Below the pieces are notes generated by a model. The model saw nothing but the letters and a program-made list of their open reading frames with translations, searched no databases and was not told where the DNA came from. Below are positions 24,977 to 37,039 of a DNA stretch of 64,000 nucleotides, in pieces. Position 1 is the first letter of the stretch. Each line of letters starts with the position of its first letter. Location of the stretch: the NCBI RefSeq assembly GCF_036669915.1, contig NC_089314.1, positions 31,804,134-31,868,133 of the forward strand, read 5' to 3'. The position numbers and the translations under genes are program-made. The stretch comes from Pocillopora verrucosa (lineage: Eukaryota > Cnidaria > Anthozoa > Scleractinia > Pocilloporidae).

Positions 24977-27900
24977 ATGAGCGTCAAAATTCTGCGTTTG
25001 TGCTACAATAACATCAAAAGGAAAAGAAAGCAAGTTCTGTCGACTTTATTCTTCTTTCTGTCATTTACAGTTTGTTTTTACATTGCTTTTCAACAGCCGA
25101 GGAAGTCCTTCATTTTTATTGATGATATCAATCGCTCTTCGGAAGAGTTGATGACAACATCATTTTTTGAACCGAAGCAAGGAAAGAGTTTGCTCAGCGC
25201 TCAAAACTACCAGCAAGAAACCTTTACTAAGGAAAAGGATATTTTTATTGATGATATAAAGAGCGTTAAAAATTTAACTGGTTTGCTATCACACGGAGAC
25301 AGTGATTTCGTAGCCAATAATATTAACTATCCTTCAGGTGAACCTCCTCCATTCCGCGCAGAAAACCAACCGGGCCAAGATGGAAACAAAACGTTCTTAT
25401 TACGAGGACATTTAAATCTCCATATTTGGGATGATGTCTGTCACTTCCAAGTGGAAAGTTTGCGTGAATTTATCCTATTCCCACATGCTCCATCGAAACG
25501 AAGGTTGTTGACTTCCTCTTCTTCGTACGGTGAAAACTTAAAAAACTTTGGGGAACGAATGTTTGGCTTTATTTCACCATCTATTAGCGGTAAGTATTAC
25601 TTCGCCATTTCTTCGAGTGGAAATTCGGAACTGTGGTTGAGCTCCGATGATTCTTCAGCTAATCTTCGGAAAATTGCTTTTCTCGGTTCTCGTGAAAATC
25701 CTGGTCAAGGACAACCTGGAAATTATTCCCAAAACGCGACACAGGTTTCTACAGCTTTCTACTTGACAAAAAATAGGAAATATCTTATCAACGTACTTCA
25801 CAAACATCATTCTGGCAGAGTTCATCTGTTGGTGACTTGGAGATTAGAGGGTGACACGGTATTCGGTATTGTGACCAGTGAATATCTGTGGGCTGCTATG
25901 AATGACAGTCACGTGCCTGATAACGCTGTTGGATTGTCTGATTACCAAGAAGGGTCACAACAATCACGTGACTTCATTCTACCTTTTGTTATTTGGGAAG
26001 ATATGAAGGCTGTGTTGCCTGAGTGTTTGTATGAACCAAGTTATTTGGTCAAACATAAACTGATTCGATTCCAGGTGAGTTATAAACAACAAATGGCCTA
26101 CAAAATAGTGAAGCCCTGACACAATCACAATTTCCTGAAAATATGTCCTTGGCAACTTATCTAGACCAGCAAACGTTGTTCTTACTTGTTCAAGTGGCCG
26201 ACAACAATGTTAGGTTTTGCAAAAAGCTCCACTGCTGAGGAAAAAATCGAGAGAAACCTTTTCTCGAAAGAGCATACATAGAACCAGCTTAAAAAGTTCA
26301 AGTCAGATTTTAAAAATATAAGGTACGATGTGTTTTTGTTTTTTTTCCTTACAGGGTGCTCGAAATAAAAGTAACACACATTTTGCTTCAGTTTATCCTC
26401 CGGATACCACTAATAACTCTCTCGCATTAATGGAAAATGAAGATATCTGGTGGCAGGAAAATGCAGCTGGCAATCTTCTAACAAATCCGAACAAGGCTCA
26501 GGGTGTGGCCCATATGTTCATGGATGCTTTAGAAGGAAAATATCCTCAGTAAGTCAAAGTTGCAGTATATGGGCCCAAGCTCATAAGCTTTAAATGCTGA
26601 GTACCTCTAAGGGTTTGCGATGATAAAATATGTTCTTATAGTAGCTATGTCATTATAGCAAGCTTAAAGAAAAGTTTTCTGTTGTTAAATATTTGCTTAA
26701 CTTTCCTGCGCCGCTTTTCAGTTTAATGCATTGAATAGTAAGGTTATTGGCTAATATTGTTATTGTTGAGTGAATTCAGTATCTAAAGGCTAAACTGCCA
26801 GTTTCCAATATAAAAAAGAAAGCAGTGTCCAAGTCATTTATTAGCTTCCAAAAAGATCCCTTAATGACACGCATTGAAGATCTTTATTTGTTTAACAACT
26901 TCTCGTATTCTGAATGAGCATGTCAATTTTATGCTAATCCCTCAAAGACTACCACTTACACAGCTTGCGTGTCATAATCAGCTAAGAAAGCATTTTGTCT
27001 TCTAGTCAGGCCTTACTAAAGGCTTGTGTATGTAACATTATCTTCTTATAGGCATTACGCATTTCAGGAAATAGTTTCAGTTGAGCACGTACTCGACCCT
27101 CAGAAAGGCGATCGCTTCCTTCTAGAATTACGCTTAACTGATAGACAAAATCGTGGGAGCGTGCTGTTCTCCGAATACGTGTACAAGCCCCTTGAAGGAG
27201 ACAGTTTGTGTTATCCTGCAGGATTCCGCTGGAAGAAAAATGCTATTGTGAATGTTATAGTTCCTGTGAGAAAATCTGGTCGCTGGGCACTTTATTTTAT
27301 AAAGAACATTGCAGGTATTTTTAGACTGAGGCTATATCGGCATACCTTTATAAACATCCGGCGTAGGATTTCGGGTAATGAGGGAGGCAGTGTTCCTGAA
27401 AGGCTAGGAACTATGGTCTACTTTATGCGATCTGTTGCTGTATAGAGGTGCTGAAAAAGTTGAACTTATCTAACACGTTATTGAGTGAAATTATTGAAAA
27501 GAGTGCAGATCAAAATGAGCGTACTGCGCCGCGCACTGGATCTTTCGCTTCCTTTTGGCCTGAGCCCGTGTACTTTTTTAAAATTGAATTTACTTAAATT
27601 TCATCATCACAGTCATGAAGCTTGTAGGTAATTCTCTCTTGTTTTAACTCATTCAGTCCCAGCACATGTAATGGTTAAGAGTTACAAAAATGTTTTAGTA
27701 AATTTAGTCAGCCCCAGCCAATCAATGTCAATCGCGTTTTTCGGTAAAATGTGAGTCTCTTGTTCTGACTCTAAAAAAAAGACGGGAAAAGTTTTTATTG
27801 TAGAATATTTTTTGTGATTTTCTCTTGCGCGCTAGTATATTGCATTTCAGGCTATTTAAGTTAAGACAAGGTTTTCGCATTTTTCAAAACTTAGCCAGTG

Positions 27901-28019
27901 GTCATGTGGTACAATACTTATTTACTGCAAGAGTGGGAGGACGGAACGGAAAAAATAAACAATACAATACAATACTTTATTGAAAACTTCCCATGGAGGT
28001 TTTTCAGTGACAAAGTTTT

Positions 28020-28088
<69 letters not shown>

Positions 28089-28833
28089 TTTCTCGTGCGG
28101 CCTCCCCCCCCCCCCTCCCACTCAGTCAGTAGGTACATATTCTTCCCTTATTACTGTTTACAGAAGTAGTTCGTCAAACTCAGGACTTCAACATACACGT
28201 CATCATCGTTGACTATGAGAGCAAGGACATCGACATAGAAGCCGTGCTAAAAAGGAGTTCTATTCAGTGGTACTCGCTGGTGAAGATATCTGGGGACCAG
28301 GACTTCCAGAGAGCCTTGGCCCTTCAGCGTGGAGCTGAGGCTGTAAAGGATCCTCATAGCATACTCTTCATGTGCGACCTTCACTTAAAGATCCCTTCAC
28401 ATCTGATTACCACCATCCGCAAGGTACATTGGTTTTAGAGAGTTGCCTAATGGGAATCAGTGAGATTTTACAACTTAACTTCGATTGCTCGTAGTCAAAC
28501 ACTTAACATCAGTATTACTTAATTTTTTAGCATTGCGTAGAAGGGAAAATGGCTTTCGCACCAGTAGTGAAAAGACTTCGTTGTGGTTACTATCCTGAGC
28601 TTCCATTTGGTTACTGGGAAACACTTGGATTTGGTCTACTTGCAATTTATAAGTCTGACTTTGATCACGTGGGAGGAATGAACGTACAGGAGTTTACTGG
28701 ATGGGGAGGAGAGGACTGGGAACTACTGGACAGGATCCTTATGTCCGGGATAGAGGTGGAGCGACTCAAAATCCCGCATTTCTATCATTTTTACCATCCA
28801 TCTGTTGGTGGCAATCAAAGGGTAGGAGCGTGA
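24977..28833 (+). CDS. Beta-1,4-N-acetylgalactosaminyltransferase 3/4-like protein, PA14 plus catalytic domain
   Basis: Golgi type II membrane enzyme; in the family (B4GALNT3/4) it transfers GalNAc in beta-1,4 linkage to GlcNAc on glycans. Exons: 24977-26074, 26355-26548, 27052-27314, 28164-28423, 28531-28833, all phases agreeing, 705 residues. There is a short basic cytoplasmic tail, then a membrane anchor at about 20-38. A PA14 lectin-like domain lies at about 139-300 ([21 protein letters not shown]). The catalytic domain of the chondroitin-GalNAc-transferase superfamily spans about 445-700. It includes a metal-binding CDLH at 589-592 (the DXD equivalent) and [12 protein letters not shown] at 662-673. 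The vertebrate proteins are about 1000 residues, so this one has a shorter stem. The last exon ends soon after the conserved HFYHFYHP; a donor-like GGGTAGGA just before the stop leaves open one more 3' exon. It is not possible to tell B4GALNT3 from B4GALNT4. Confidence 0.9.
28022..28119 (+). repeat. (CT)n microsatellite followed by a C-run
   Basis: About 31 uninterrupted CT dinucleotides (28022-28084), a short spacer, then a run of about a dozen C residues. It lies in the fourth-exon-proximal part of the glycosyltransferase intron and ends about 45 nt before the acceptor at 28163, so the sense RNA carries a polypyrimidine stretch of nearly 100 nt next to the 3' splice site. Confidence 0.95.
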
Positions 28834-29485
28834 AAAGTCTTCTAAGAAAGGTCACTCGCTTAGGTGCTTGCTGAGCGACAAATACTCAGATTTCTCCGTT
28901 TTGCGCTTAAGCTGAGGAGTATGTTCTTTAAAGACTGTCACAATACCGCTGCAGCCGAGCGGAGGAAAACTTAAATTGACTGAGTGCTGTAAAATTGATA
29001 TAGGAGGTTACTCTTATGAAAGATGCACTTGCGAAATGCAAGAAAAGTAGAGGCATTTTCTTTTGAATCGCTGTGCAATGTATGTCAGTGTACTTACTTA
29101 AGTTTCTCGGATTCGCTAAAAGCTTTTCGAAAAGAGAAAAAAGAAAAAGAAATATCATGATTGCGTTAAGCTGTTTTTTCTGGAATCAATCTTTTACTTC
29201 TTTCAACAATACACGTCACCTCAATTTCTTATCTTTGGGTGGTTTGAACATTCTCTCGGTAAAATGGACTTTGTTTAAAAAAAATCAACTTGGTCGTATT
29301 TCTAAGACACATTCTGGAAATTTAGTCTTCTAAAAAATATAATAATTTAAACGAAAAGTTAATCAAAAAGATAAAAAGGAGCGAAGTTCTTCTCCAGTAT
29401 AAAGGAACTTTAAGCATCCTGGACACATCATTAGATGTGGATATTCTTTTATGTGGTCCATCTTTGCTGTCGTCTGGACCGCTGT
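28834..29485. other. Tail-to-tail spacer between glycosyltransferase and kelch gene
   Basis: About 650 bp separate the two stop codons of convergent genes, so it should hold both 3' untranslated regions. No canonical AATAAA was spotted on the plus strand. Open frames here are low-complexity (Lys/Arg/Phe-rich) and unconvincing. Confidence 0.5.
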
Positions 29486-31967
29486 TTAAACACTGACGGA
29501 CACTGCAACAGGATGGATCCTACGGTGTGCCATATTTGGAAGGATTTCCCAGGTATGCGTCATCAGATCAAACGAGTCAAGCCGGTTTGAATACGCCTTC
29601 ATTCTCAACTTCTCGTTGCCACCACAGAGAAACATTTGTGAATTTATTACGCACGCACCACAGCCGAATCGCGTGCAAGGCATGTTGGGAAGATCAAACC
29701 ATTTCCGGTTGCGCAGATCAAACATTTCTATGGTATCTAGCGAATAGTCACCAAGCGTCAGACCTCCCGCCACAACAAGCTTCTCACCCACGGCTACGAC
29801 TGCGCACCGTCGACGTTTCGTGCTCATGGCGGGAAACGTTTCCCACTTCTCCGTTTTCAAGTTGAAACATTGGATTGTATCGGTTGGACGACCAAATTCG
29901 TCCCCACCCACCTGAAAATACAGTGATTGACACATTATTAGGTAATAAGATAACATGACCACTAATTCTATTGTTTTGACGATACAGAAGGGGCATCAGT
30001 CTGAGTTTAAGCGATGAAGTGTTATTATTTGTGAGGAGTCAATGCTAAGTTATCACTTCTTCCTATCCTGACCCTCCAGCCATTTGTTCAATTTCTTCCC
30101 GGGCTGATTTTTAACTAGGTCGTCGGGGCTTGCTCATTCCCATTTAATTTATTCCATTTTTACTGCGATTACATCGTCACATGATAAAATGATAATAACA
30201 ATAATGATAATATTAATAAAAATAGTATTAATAGTTACTGTATCAATTAATAAAACTGTAAGTCCATAACAAAGAAGTGGGGTAGACTAGAACGGAACTG
30301 ACAAACCATACGTGTTAGTCAACCCATTTGTATCCCTTGCTGATATGAGATAATGTGAGAAGATGTAAACAACTAGACAACACAACAAACTAATCAAAGA
30401 CCCAATAGATCGAACACATGGACATCATAAATGTTTGAGATACTCTTGTTAAATACAGTAAATGGTTTGAACCCGGGAGTAAACATGTAATAATGTAGTT
30501 TGATCGTCCAGGTGAGTGTAGTCCTAAGAAGGACTGTGGTCGGTAGAAGTGACTCACATTTCGATAACCTGAGCAGATGATTTCCTGATGATGACTTCCG
30601 CTCAGGTTGTCGAAACGTCAGTCACCACTACCGACAACAGTCTTTCTCAGGAATATACTCACCCGGAAGATCAAACTACACCGTTACACCCTTGTAATTA
30701 AAGGTAGTGGACGTAACTCAATCATTAAAGGAATGTTGGCGGATGAGTTCCAATCGCTTGTTATAGACACAATAAATATCGTGAAGAGTTCTCTTTAGAG
30801 GAAAAAAGATATTCAACAGACCACAGCGAAGTAATCTCCCACGATAGCTCCCCCAGATTTTGTACGAGCTGTTGGCATAGCAGGAGCTTTCAGCCATCTT
30901 TCAGTCTTCACATCAAAAATTTCCATGGAGTCCAGCTCTCTGTTATTAAATCCCCCTGCCACTAGCAGACAAGCCCGCGATTTATCCATGGTTCCACAGG
31001 AGTATGAGCGAGCTGTGACCATCGGGGCCAGTTTCCTCCAAGCTCGTTCTTGCCAGTCAAACATTGACACATTATTAAGAGGCTTTTTCCTGTAATAGAG
31101 AAACGAAAACGTTTCTCAAAAAAACTTAGTTATAGCGTTTGTTCCAAAATGTTTATAATGTAAACATAGCAAGGATCCTAGTTTAGTTTCGATCACTGTG
31201 AACTTTTTTCTTGGTTTTACAGCTTATGGCCAGCCCGGAAAACTCGTTATATTCAATTTATTGTGACGATGTAAATGGCCTCTGTTACATCAGGAGGCCT
31301 AAAAAATCTGATTGTGTACCACGCTATAATTTCATTGTAAATTTATGTTTCACTGTAAAGCGCCTTATCGCCAAATACAGACATGGATCAATGCCTAATC
31401 AGCCTCGAATATCTTTACCTTTTGTGTGTTGCTGTTCTGTTGGCTCATAAGTGCTATTTGGGTCAATTCAATCCAAGAGAATCGCAGGAAGTAAATCAAA
31501 GGTTACCCAAGTCGATTGTGGGGGGCTTTACATGTGCACACAAGGACTATTTTGTTCTCTATAAAGAGTCTCTGGACGAAAGACAAAAAGGTTTACCGAG
31601 CCTCTTGGCTTACCTAACCCACGAAGCAAATCTCAGAATAAAAAACAACAGTGCAGTGACGTCACCTGTCAGATCCTCCGGCCACGAACACAGCACTCCC
31701 ATAAGCCCCTGCAGTTAAACTGTCGCATTCGACTGGCATTGGAGGTAGATCAACCCAGGTGTTTGTGTTCACACAGAATGCCTCTACTGTATCCAGCTCG
31801 AATCTCCCTTCGTATCCTCCACAGCATACTATGATGTCCCCTCTGAAGGTACTAAAGTCCGCTTTCTCAATCCCGTTAGCAATACCGTTGGATTTATCAG
31901 AATTCTTGATGATATGGAACTTAATCTCCTCAATCTCGTCAGCCATAGTCAGAAGAATTTTTATTTC
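29486..31967 (-). CDS. Kelch-repeat protein, six blades, no BTB seen
   Basis: Exons 31967-31666 (ATG at 31946), 31089-30822, 29911-29486, with GT/AG borders and agreeing phases; 324 residues from the ATG. Six consecutive kelch repeats can be read, each with a GG pair and a later aromatic W: IIVCCGG..NTNTWVDLP, AVFVAGG..RAWRKL, CLLVAGG..TERWLKAP, YFAVVGG..TEKWETFP, KLVVAGG..NRKWFDLP, MFLCGG..THTWEILP. Six blades make a complete beta-propeller, a protein-binding platform. No BTB or BACK domain precedes it in the upstream 5 kb. The first exon starts at an acceptor (CCTTCAG) and its frame is open back to that acceptor, so an upstream exon, coding or 5' UTR, exists but was not identified. Specific partner and family member unknown. 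Confidence 0.85.
30495..30679. mobile_element. Palindromic (foldback/MITE-like) element in kelch intron
   Basis: A 185-bp imperfect inverted repeat. Its ends are GTAGTTTGATC at 30495 and GATCAAACTAC ending at 30679. The inner arms pair over GGTGAGTGTAGTCCT / AATATACTCACC and CGGTAGAAGTGAC / GTCACCACTACCG. It holds no open frame. It resembles a short repeat I associate with many loci in coral genomes; the arms have several mismatches, so this copy is old. It lies in the intron between the second and third kelch exons. Confidence 0.7.
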
Positions 31968-31971
31968 CTGA

Positions 31972-34900
31972 AGGATGGAAGATTTATGTTACATCATGTA
32001 CTCCCGTGTTAACCATATTTTAGAAAAAAAATCCACAACAAGGACAACACAAAAAGTCAAAAAAGAAAGAAAATAGGCAAACAAAACGCAAGGAGGACCG
32101 GTACAGCCTGGGTCAAAATACACAAAAACCTACCTACAGTTTAAAAACTTATTAAAGCGCAAAAGAAATTGAATCCAGGTTGCAGCGTTCGATCGGGTGC
32201 AGTATAATTATTTCTTCTTTGAAGGCATCAATTGTGCTGTAAGCAAATCTGCAAATCTGATTGGTTCATGTGTCATGGACCAATCGCTGATATACTTAGC
32301 GATCTCTTTGCAAGTTCTGTACCCTTATGGTATTCCACGTTTAGGCTCATTCTTTTGTTTATATTCGCCTTCAGGCTAAATGTATCGAGCATTCGGGAAA
32401 CTCAAACTTAAAAGTTTGTTTTTATCATTGCTCCAGCAGCAACTTTCTATGAAATTTCAAAATTAGTCCGTATATTTCACTGTAGCACAGCGGTCATAAA
32501 TTGACTGCGGGGGTCAAGAGTAATCTTCACTACTTTGTTTAGGCAAAAAAAACCACTTTTAGCGACCCAATATCAGTGAAATATAAGAGCTTGTATTCAT
32601 TTTATGCAAATTTATCTCTACAGAATTTTAGACTCGAACTTTTCATGTTCTTCACGTAGAAGTCGTTCTTGTGAGTTGAGTGTTGAATAACTTCTGCATT
32701 TTCGCTTTCTGTACTATTTCTGTGCTTGTTCCCCTTGTACTCTTGCCTCTGAGAGACCTGAATTTTTTTTAATCTTGAACACAACGCTGAAGCCCTAAAA
32801 AAATGAGTAATTTGCAATTGGCGATGTTTTCCATGTGTTAATACATTAATCAGGAACTGAACCCTGAACGCCTCATTTCAGAAAAAGTTGGAAGTTTGTC
32901 TAAATTGTTCACGATAGTACGAACAAACCTATTCAGTCTGCAATTTACATGATTACCAAATATAACAGACGTACGGTACATGAGTAGTGTAAGTACACAT
33001 TACCCTGAAAAAGAAAGACTGGCATTCGAATATAACAAACCACTCAGACAAACAATACTTCTCTTGACCTCAATACAAGAAGTTTCCATGCATTACAATA
33101 CGGCCAAGAAATTCCTTATTCTTCTTTTCAACTGCGGTAGAGGAACTAATGATCTCCCTACAGTTATGGATGCCTGTATGTTGTTATAATGTACATGGGG
33201 AATGTTTGCAGAAGGCTGAACTCAAGGGAGGGTTGATCCAAAGCGATTAAATATCCACGAGGCCATAGATTGCTTAATATCAACAGAACACAATGACTTG
33301 AATTAACTTTGCGTGTCAGTGAACAGAATAACGAAATGTATATAAACCTTACATCGTTAACAGTAGCACACTGAAACTTCAGGCCGCAGAGGAAACGCAA
33401 GTGTCGCCCTATTTCAGTTATTTCTTCTATTATGGTTTATGCTAATCCAGAGGATGTCGTCTCAAATTAGAATTTCCTTTTAAAACAGCCCCTCTACCCT
33501 TGACCACCCAAGCCTGTTTAAAAAGCCACTACTGGGTATCAAAACGAGAAATTAAGCGGAAAACACCGGAATTTTTCAATAAAAGATTGTTTCTTGCAAA
33601 TTAATCCTCCGAACGAAACGGTAATAGAAAAAAAGTAATGATGGTTTTCTGTGTTTAATAAAGAAGAATATAAACCAAAGAAAAAAAGGTCAGCAGGTCA
33701 GCTTTTTTACGGTACATTTGCCAAAGAAACAAAATTTAAGCACCATAATTTTCTAAATCGACGAACGACTGCACGTTTCATCGAGAATGCAAGTTCGCGC
33801 GTCCACGATCACTTGGTGAGAAGAATCGAGGAGTGGAGCACCACACAAAGAATTTAATTTAAGCTTTGCCTGACAATTCAAGGACGCCTGAATGTATAGC
33901 GAACAAGATATTTCAACTTGGACCGAATGTAACTTCATGTACTCGATTAGTGTCCGAGGCAAGCGATAAGATAATTGTGGAGTCAAGTAACAGCAAGATT
34001 TCTAAGTACCTACCTCGGTTTCGTCGACCAAGCGGCTTCAACGACAGGATTTAATTTATTCTTGACGCTGTGTCTCTGGGCCAAAATAAATTTCCTAGAA
34101 CCTGTCGATAGGTCGCAAAATTTCAAGGTATAAACAATATCACCTTTCTTTCACTTGCGGGATGGCCTTGAAATTGAACCAAATCGATCAAGTTAACGCG
34201 GATGTTATCGTACCATCTTTTAAGCCAGTACACTCATATCATTACCTTATGCTCAAAGCTTCGCTAGTAGACAAACTCGAAATTCGACTTCCACTTTTCG
34301 ATGATTTGCATGAAAAGCGGGTTAAAATTGCCTAATGTACGTGAATTTGCATAACCAAGACTTTGAAAGAACTCACGCTTTTGTGTACATTTCAAAATGG
34401 AAATATCATTAACATGAAGCAAATGCCCGCAAAACATCCTTTTTTTGTTTGCGCAAGTTCTTTTATATTGACCAAATCGGAAGAAAATGTCACAGCATGT
34501 TATCACGCAATAAAATTAAAATATCAAAGGTAAATTTATGTTATCGCGCGTAAAGAAACTGTTACATGTGATTCACGGAAAGAAGAAGCGTTTTATTCTT
34601 TGCTAGACTTCCCTTTTATGAGTAAAACGGAGCATTTGAATTTTTCTCGTAAAATATCGTACCTAAGCATATTTTCAAGATCAGGGAAAGATTCTGAAAA
34701 GCAGAAAAAAGACCTTTCAGATATTGTGCTCATGCTGACGTGATCAAAATAAAACTATCTATATCGTCCTCACGTTCCTCGTTCCACGTAGCATTTTTGA
34801 GAGGTGATTGAGGAGTTTTCATTTTGCAAACTGTTCAGATTTAAAATCCTGCTGGTTAATCGGAAGATTAGGGTAAAACGTGCAAAAAGAAACTATTTTT

Positions 34901-36950
34901 TTCCGAATTTAACATTTCCTCCGCACGATCTAATCTCTCTCCTGAGGCCCTAAGTATCCATCAATCAAACGAAGAGGCCTTCGACTTAACTCAAGTTAAA
35001 CAGCTTTTTGCCACTCGAACCTTTTGTCATTAGTTAGGAAGAATAAAAGTGATTCCTATCAACTAGAGGACTTCTGAAAGTCTGTTTTTGTTATGGCTTT
35101 GAGAATTCGTCCCCTCCTTTAAAAGAAATCAATTTGTCTGTGGAAAGAAGGGCGGATGAACGCAGGTTGCAAACCTTTGATCTATAAAGAGTCTTTTTTG
35201 ATCGCTTGTACTTTTCACTCCCCAATTCCCGATGTATATTGGTAAGTTAAAAATTGTTTTACCAAAGGTATTTTAGATACGTATGTAGTATATGAGCTTT
35301 CCAGTCTATTTGTAATGTGAGTTTACTCTTCCATCATAACGACCTTTCTTACACGATTTAGGAGAGTTAAGTTCTGTGGAAACGATTACAGCATATTTGC
35401 GTTCATGAAGGTCGGGTGACATTGACGGATGACACTGTTCAATCAGACGTGGGGCTCATTTCAAATGCGATAGAAAATCTGATACTTGTCGGAGAAGGAA
35501 ACACTTGCTGAGCTATAAGTTGACCGTTGTACCTGGACACAGAATTTCCTCCTGATGATCTGACTGAACCGGTGGATAGGCTTTAAAAATCTATTTCATC
35601 TGCATATTTCGTCTATTTCCGTGCATAGGGAGCTGTGACAAAAAACACACTCCAGTGTCACGCAAGTTACACCAGACACAAAGGTCACTCCTAAATCCAA
35701 AGACCAAAAAATAATGGATAATTGAGGAGGAAACAGCAGTTGCTTTTTTTGTTGAAGTGATCATTTGAAAAGAAAAACGTTTACAAACATTAAACCAAAA
35801 CAACGCCAAACAAAAAAGGCTCTAGAAATTAGAAATGAATGGCGTCGCTGGAAGGAATGGAGACCATTTCCATATGGCTTCGTTTCCGCGCTCGCTTCTG
35901 TGGTGATTTCGATATGCGGAAACTTAACTGTGTACGATAACCGAAAGAATACACAGGATACCAGAAATTAGAACGTTACCTTTCAGTGGCTCTAAGCTTT
36001 CTTTGCTTTGAATTATTCCTAATGTTGATTAGACAGTGTCCCAGTGGGAAATGAAACAAGCGTTACTCTCCATAACCTTGTGGAACAGAACCGCCCAAAA
36101 TAAACATCTCCTCAGTCATTTAAATAGAGCTGATCATAGATTTCCTCTATAAAATGCCAAGTTATTGATAATCCTTTGTATCGCTATGAGATCATTGTCT
36201 CTAAACCTCTCTAAGAAGGAACAAGTTTCCACGAGATGTAGACAGGAAACAATTTGGGAGCTGTGAAGATGGTAACTTTGAAATCTGTTTCATGACAGCT
36301 CGGTACCCAAACATCTTACATATTGAAATCTCCGCGGAAAAATCTTAAAAATTGTAGAGTAAAGAGATCTGTCGCAAACATCTTATATTACCTCACTTAC
36401 CACTGAATACTGCTAGCAGATTTTTGTCAGGAAACTTCGACTGTGCGAATATCACTTTTGCGAGGAGGTTCTGTTCTGGTTATTATCCAGTTACCTTGGT
36501 TTGTATTTAAATCTGTTTTGTTTCAGTGTCTTATTTCCAGTGTTGATGATTTCCTGATGTTCCTTTTCTGCAGATGTTTGATTGTTGTGAAATTCTGTCC
36601 ACTACCGCAATTTTTCTCGCGTGAAATCTCAGGAAAACATACGGAGGGAAACAAAAATGAAGTGATTTAGAGATTGCTGTTGCAAAAATTAACCCAGAGA
36701 TGCCAAGAATTGATTGATGTTTGACATTCAATGACCTTGATGTACCAGAGATAATCATTCGACGATCTGTCCAGTAGATCTGTCAAATCCCTTTCGCTTG
36801 GTCATGTAGTTATACTGTACTCAAGTTCCTATCGATCAAGTTCCTCCTCAGGGTCTCATCCCCTCTCCTCCTTTCCTGGCCGCAGATAGAAAGAGTTGCA
36901 CACTGCCTACTACATTCAAATATTAAAAAAAATCAAGGTTTGACGTGTTT
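31972..36950. other. Intergenic stretch upstream of the kelch gene
   Basis: About 5 kb with only short, unsupported open frames on both strands. It should include the first exon and promoter of the minus-strand kelch gene, which I could not place. No repeat with clear ends and no RNA gene was recognised before the tRNA at 36951. Confidence 0.55.
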
Positions 36951-37021
36951 GCACTGGTGGTTCAGTGGTAGAATTCTCGCCTGCCACGCGGGAGGCCCGG
37001 GTTCGATTCCCGGCCAGTGCA
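36951..37021 (+). tRNA. tRNA-Gly (anticodon GCC)
   Basis: A 71-nt tRNA that folds as a full cloverleaf. The acceptor stem is GCACTGG paired with CCAGTGC plus discriminator A. The A box TGGTTCAGTGG and B box GGTTCGATTCC are intact. The anticodon is GCC at 36983-36985 in loop CTGCCAC. There is no intron and no encoded CCA. The sequence is nearly that of the canonical animal tRNA-Gly(GCC), so it is very probably functional. It stands alone between protein genes. Confidence 0.98.
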
Positions 37022-37029
37022 TGATATAA

Positions 37030-37039
37030 TTTTTTTTTT
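37030..37039 (+). terminator. Pol III terminator of tRNA-Gly
   Basis: A run of ten T residues begins 9 nt after the tRNA end, as expected for RNA polymerase III termination. Confidence 0.9.

Noticed and set aside
27898-28212. Open frame encoding a long Leu-Ser repeat
   Set aside because: It is just the (CT)n microsatellite read as codons, inside an intron of the glycosyltransferase.
35765-35971. Basic, Trp-containing short frame upstream of the kelch gene
   Set aside because: Short, no homologous motif, poor context for either a signal peptide or splice sites.
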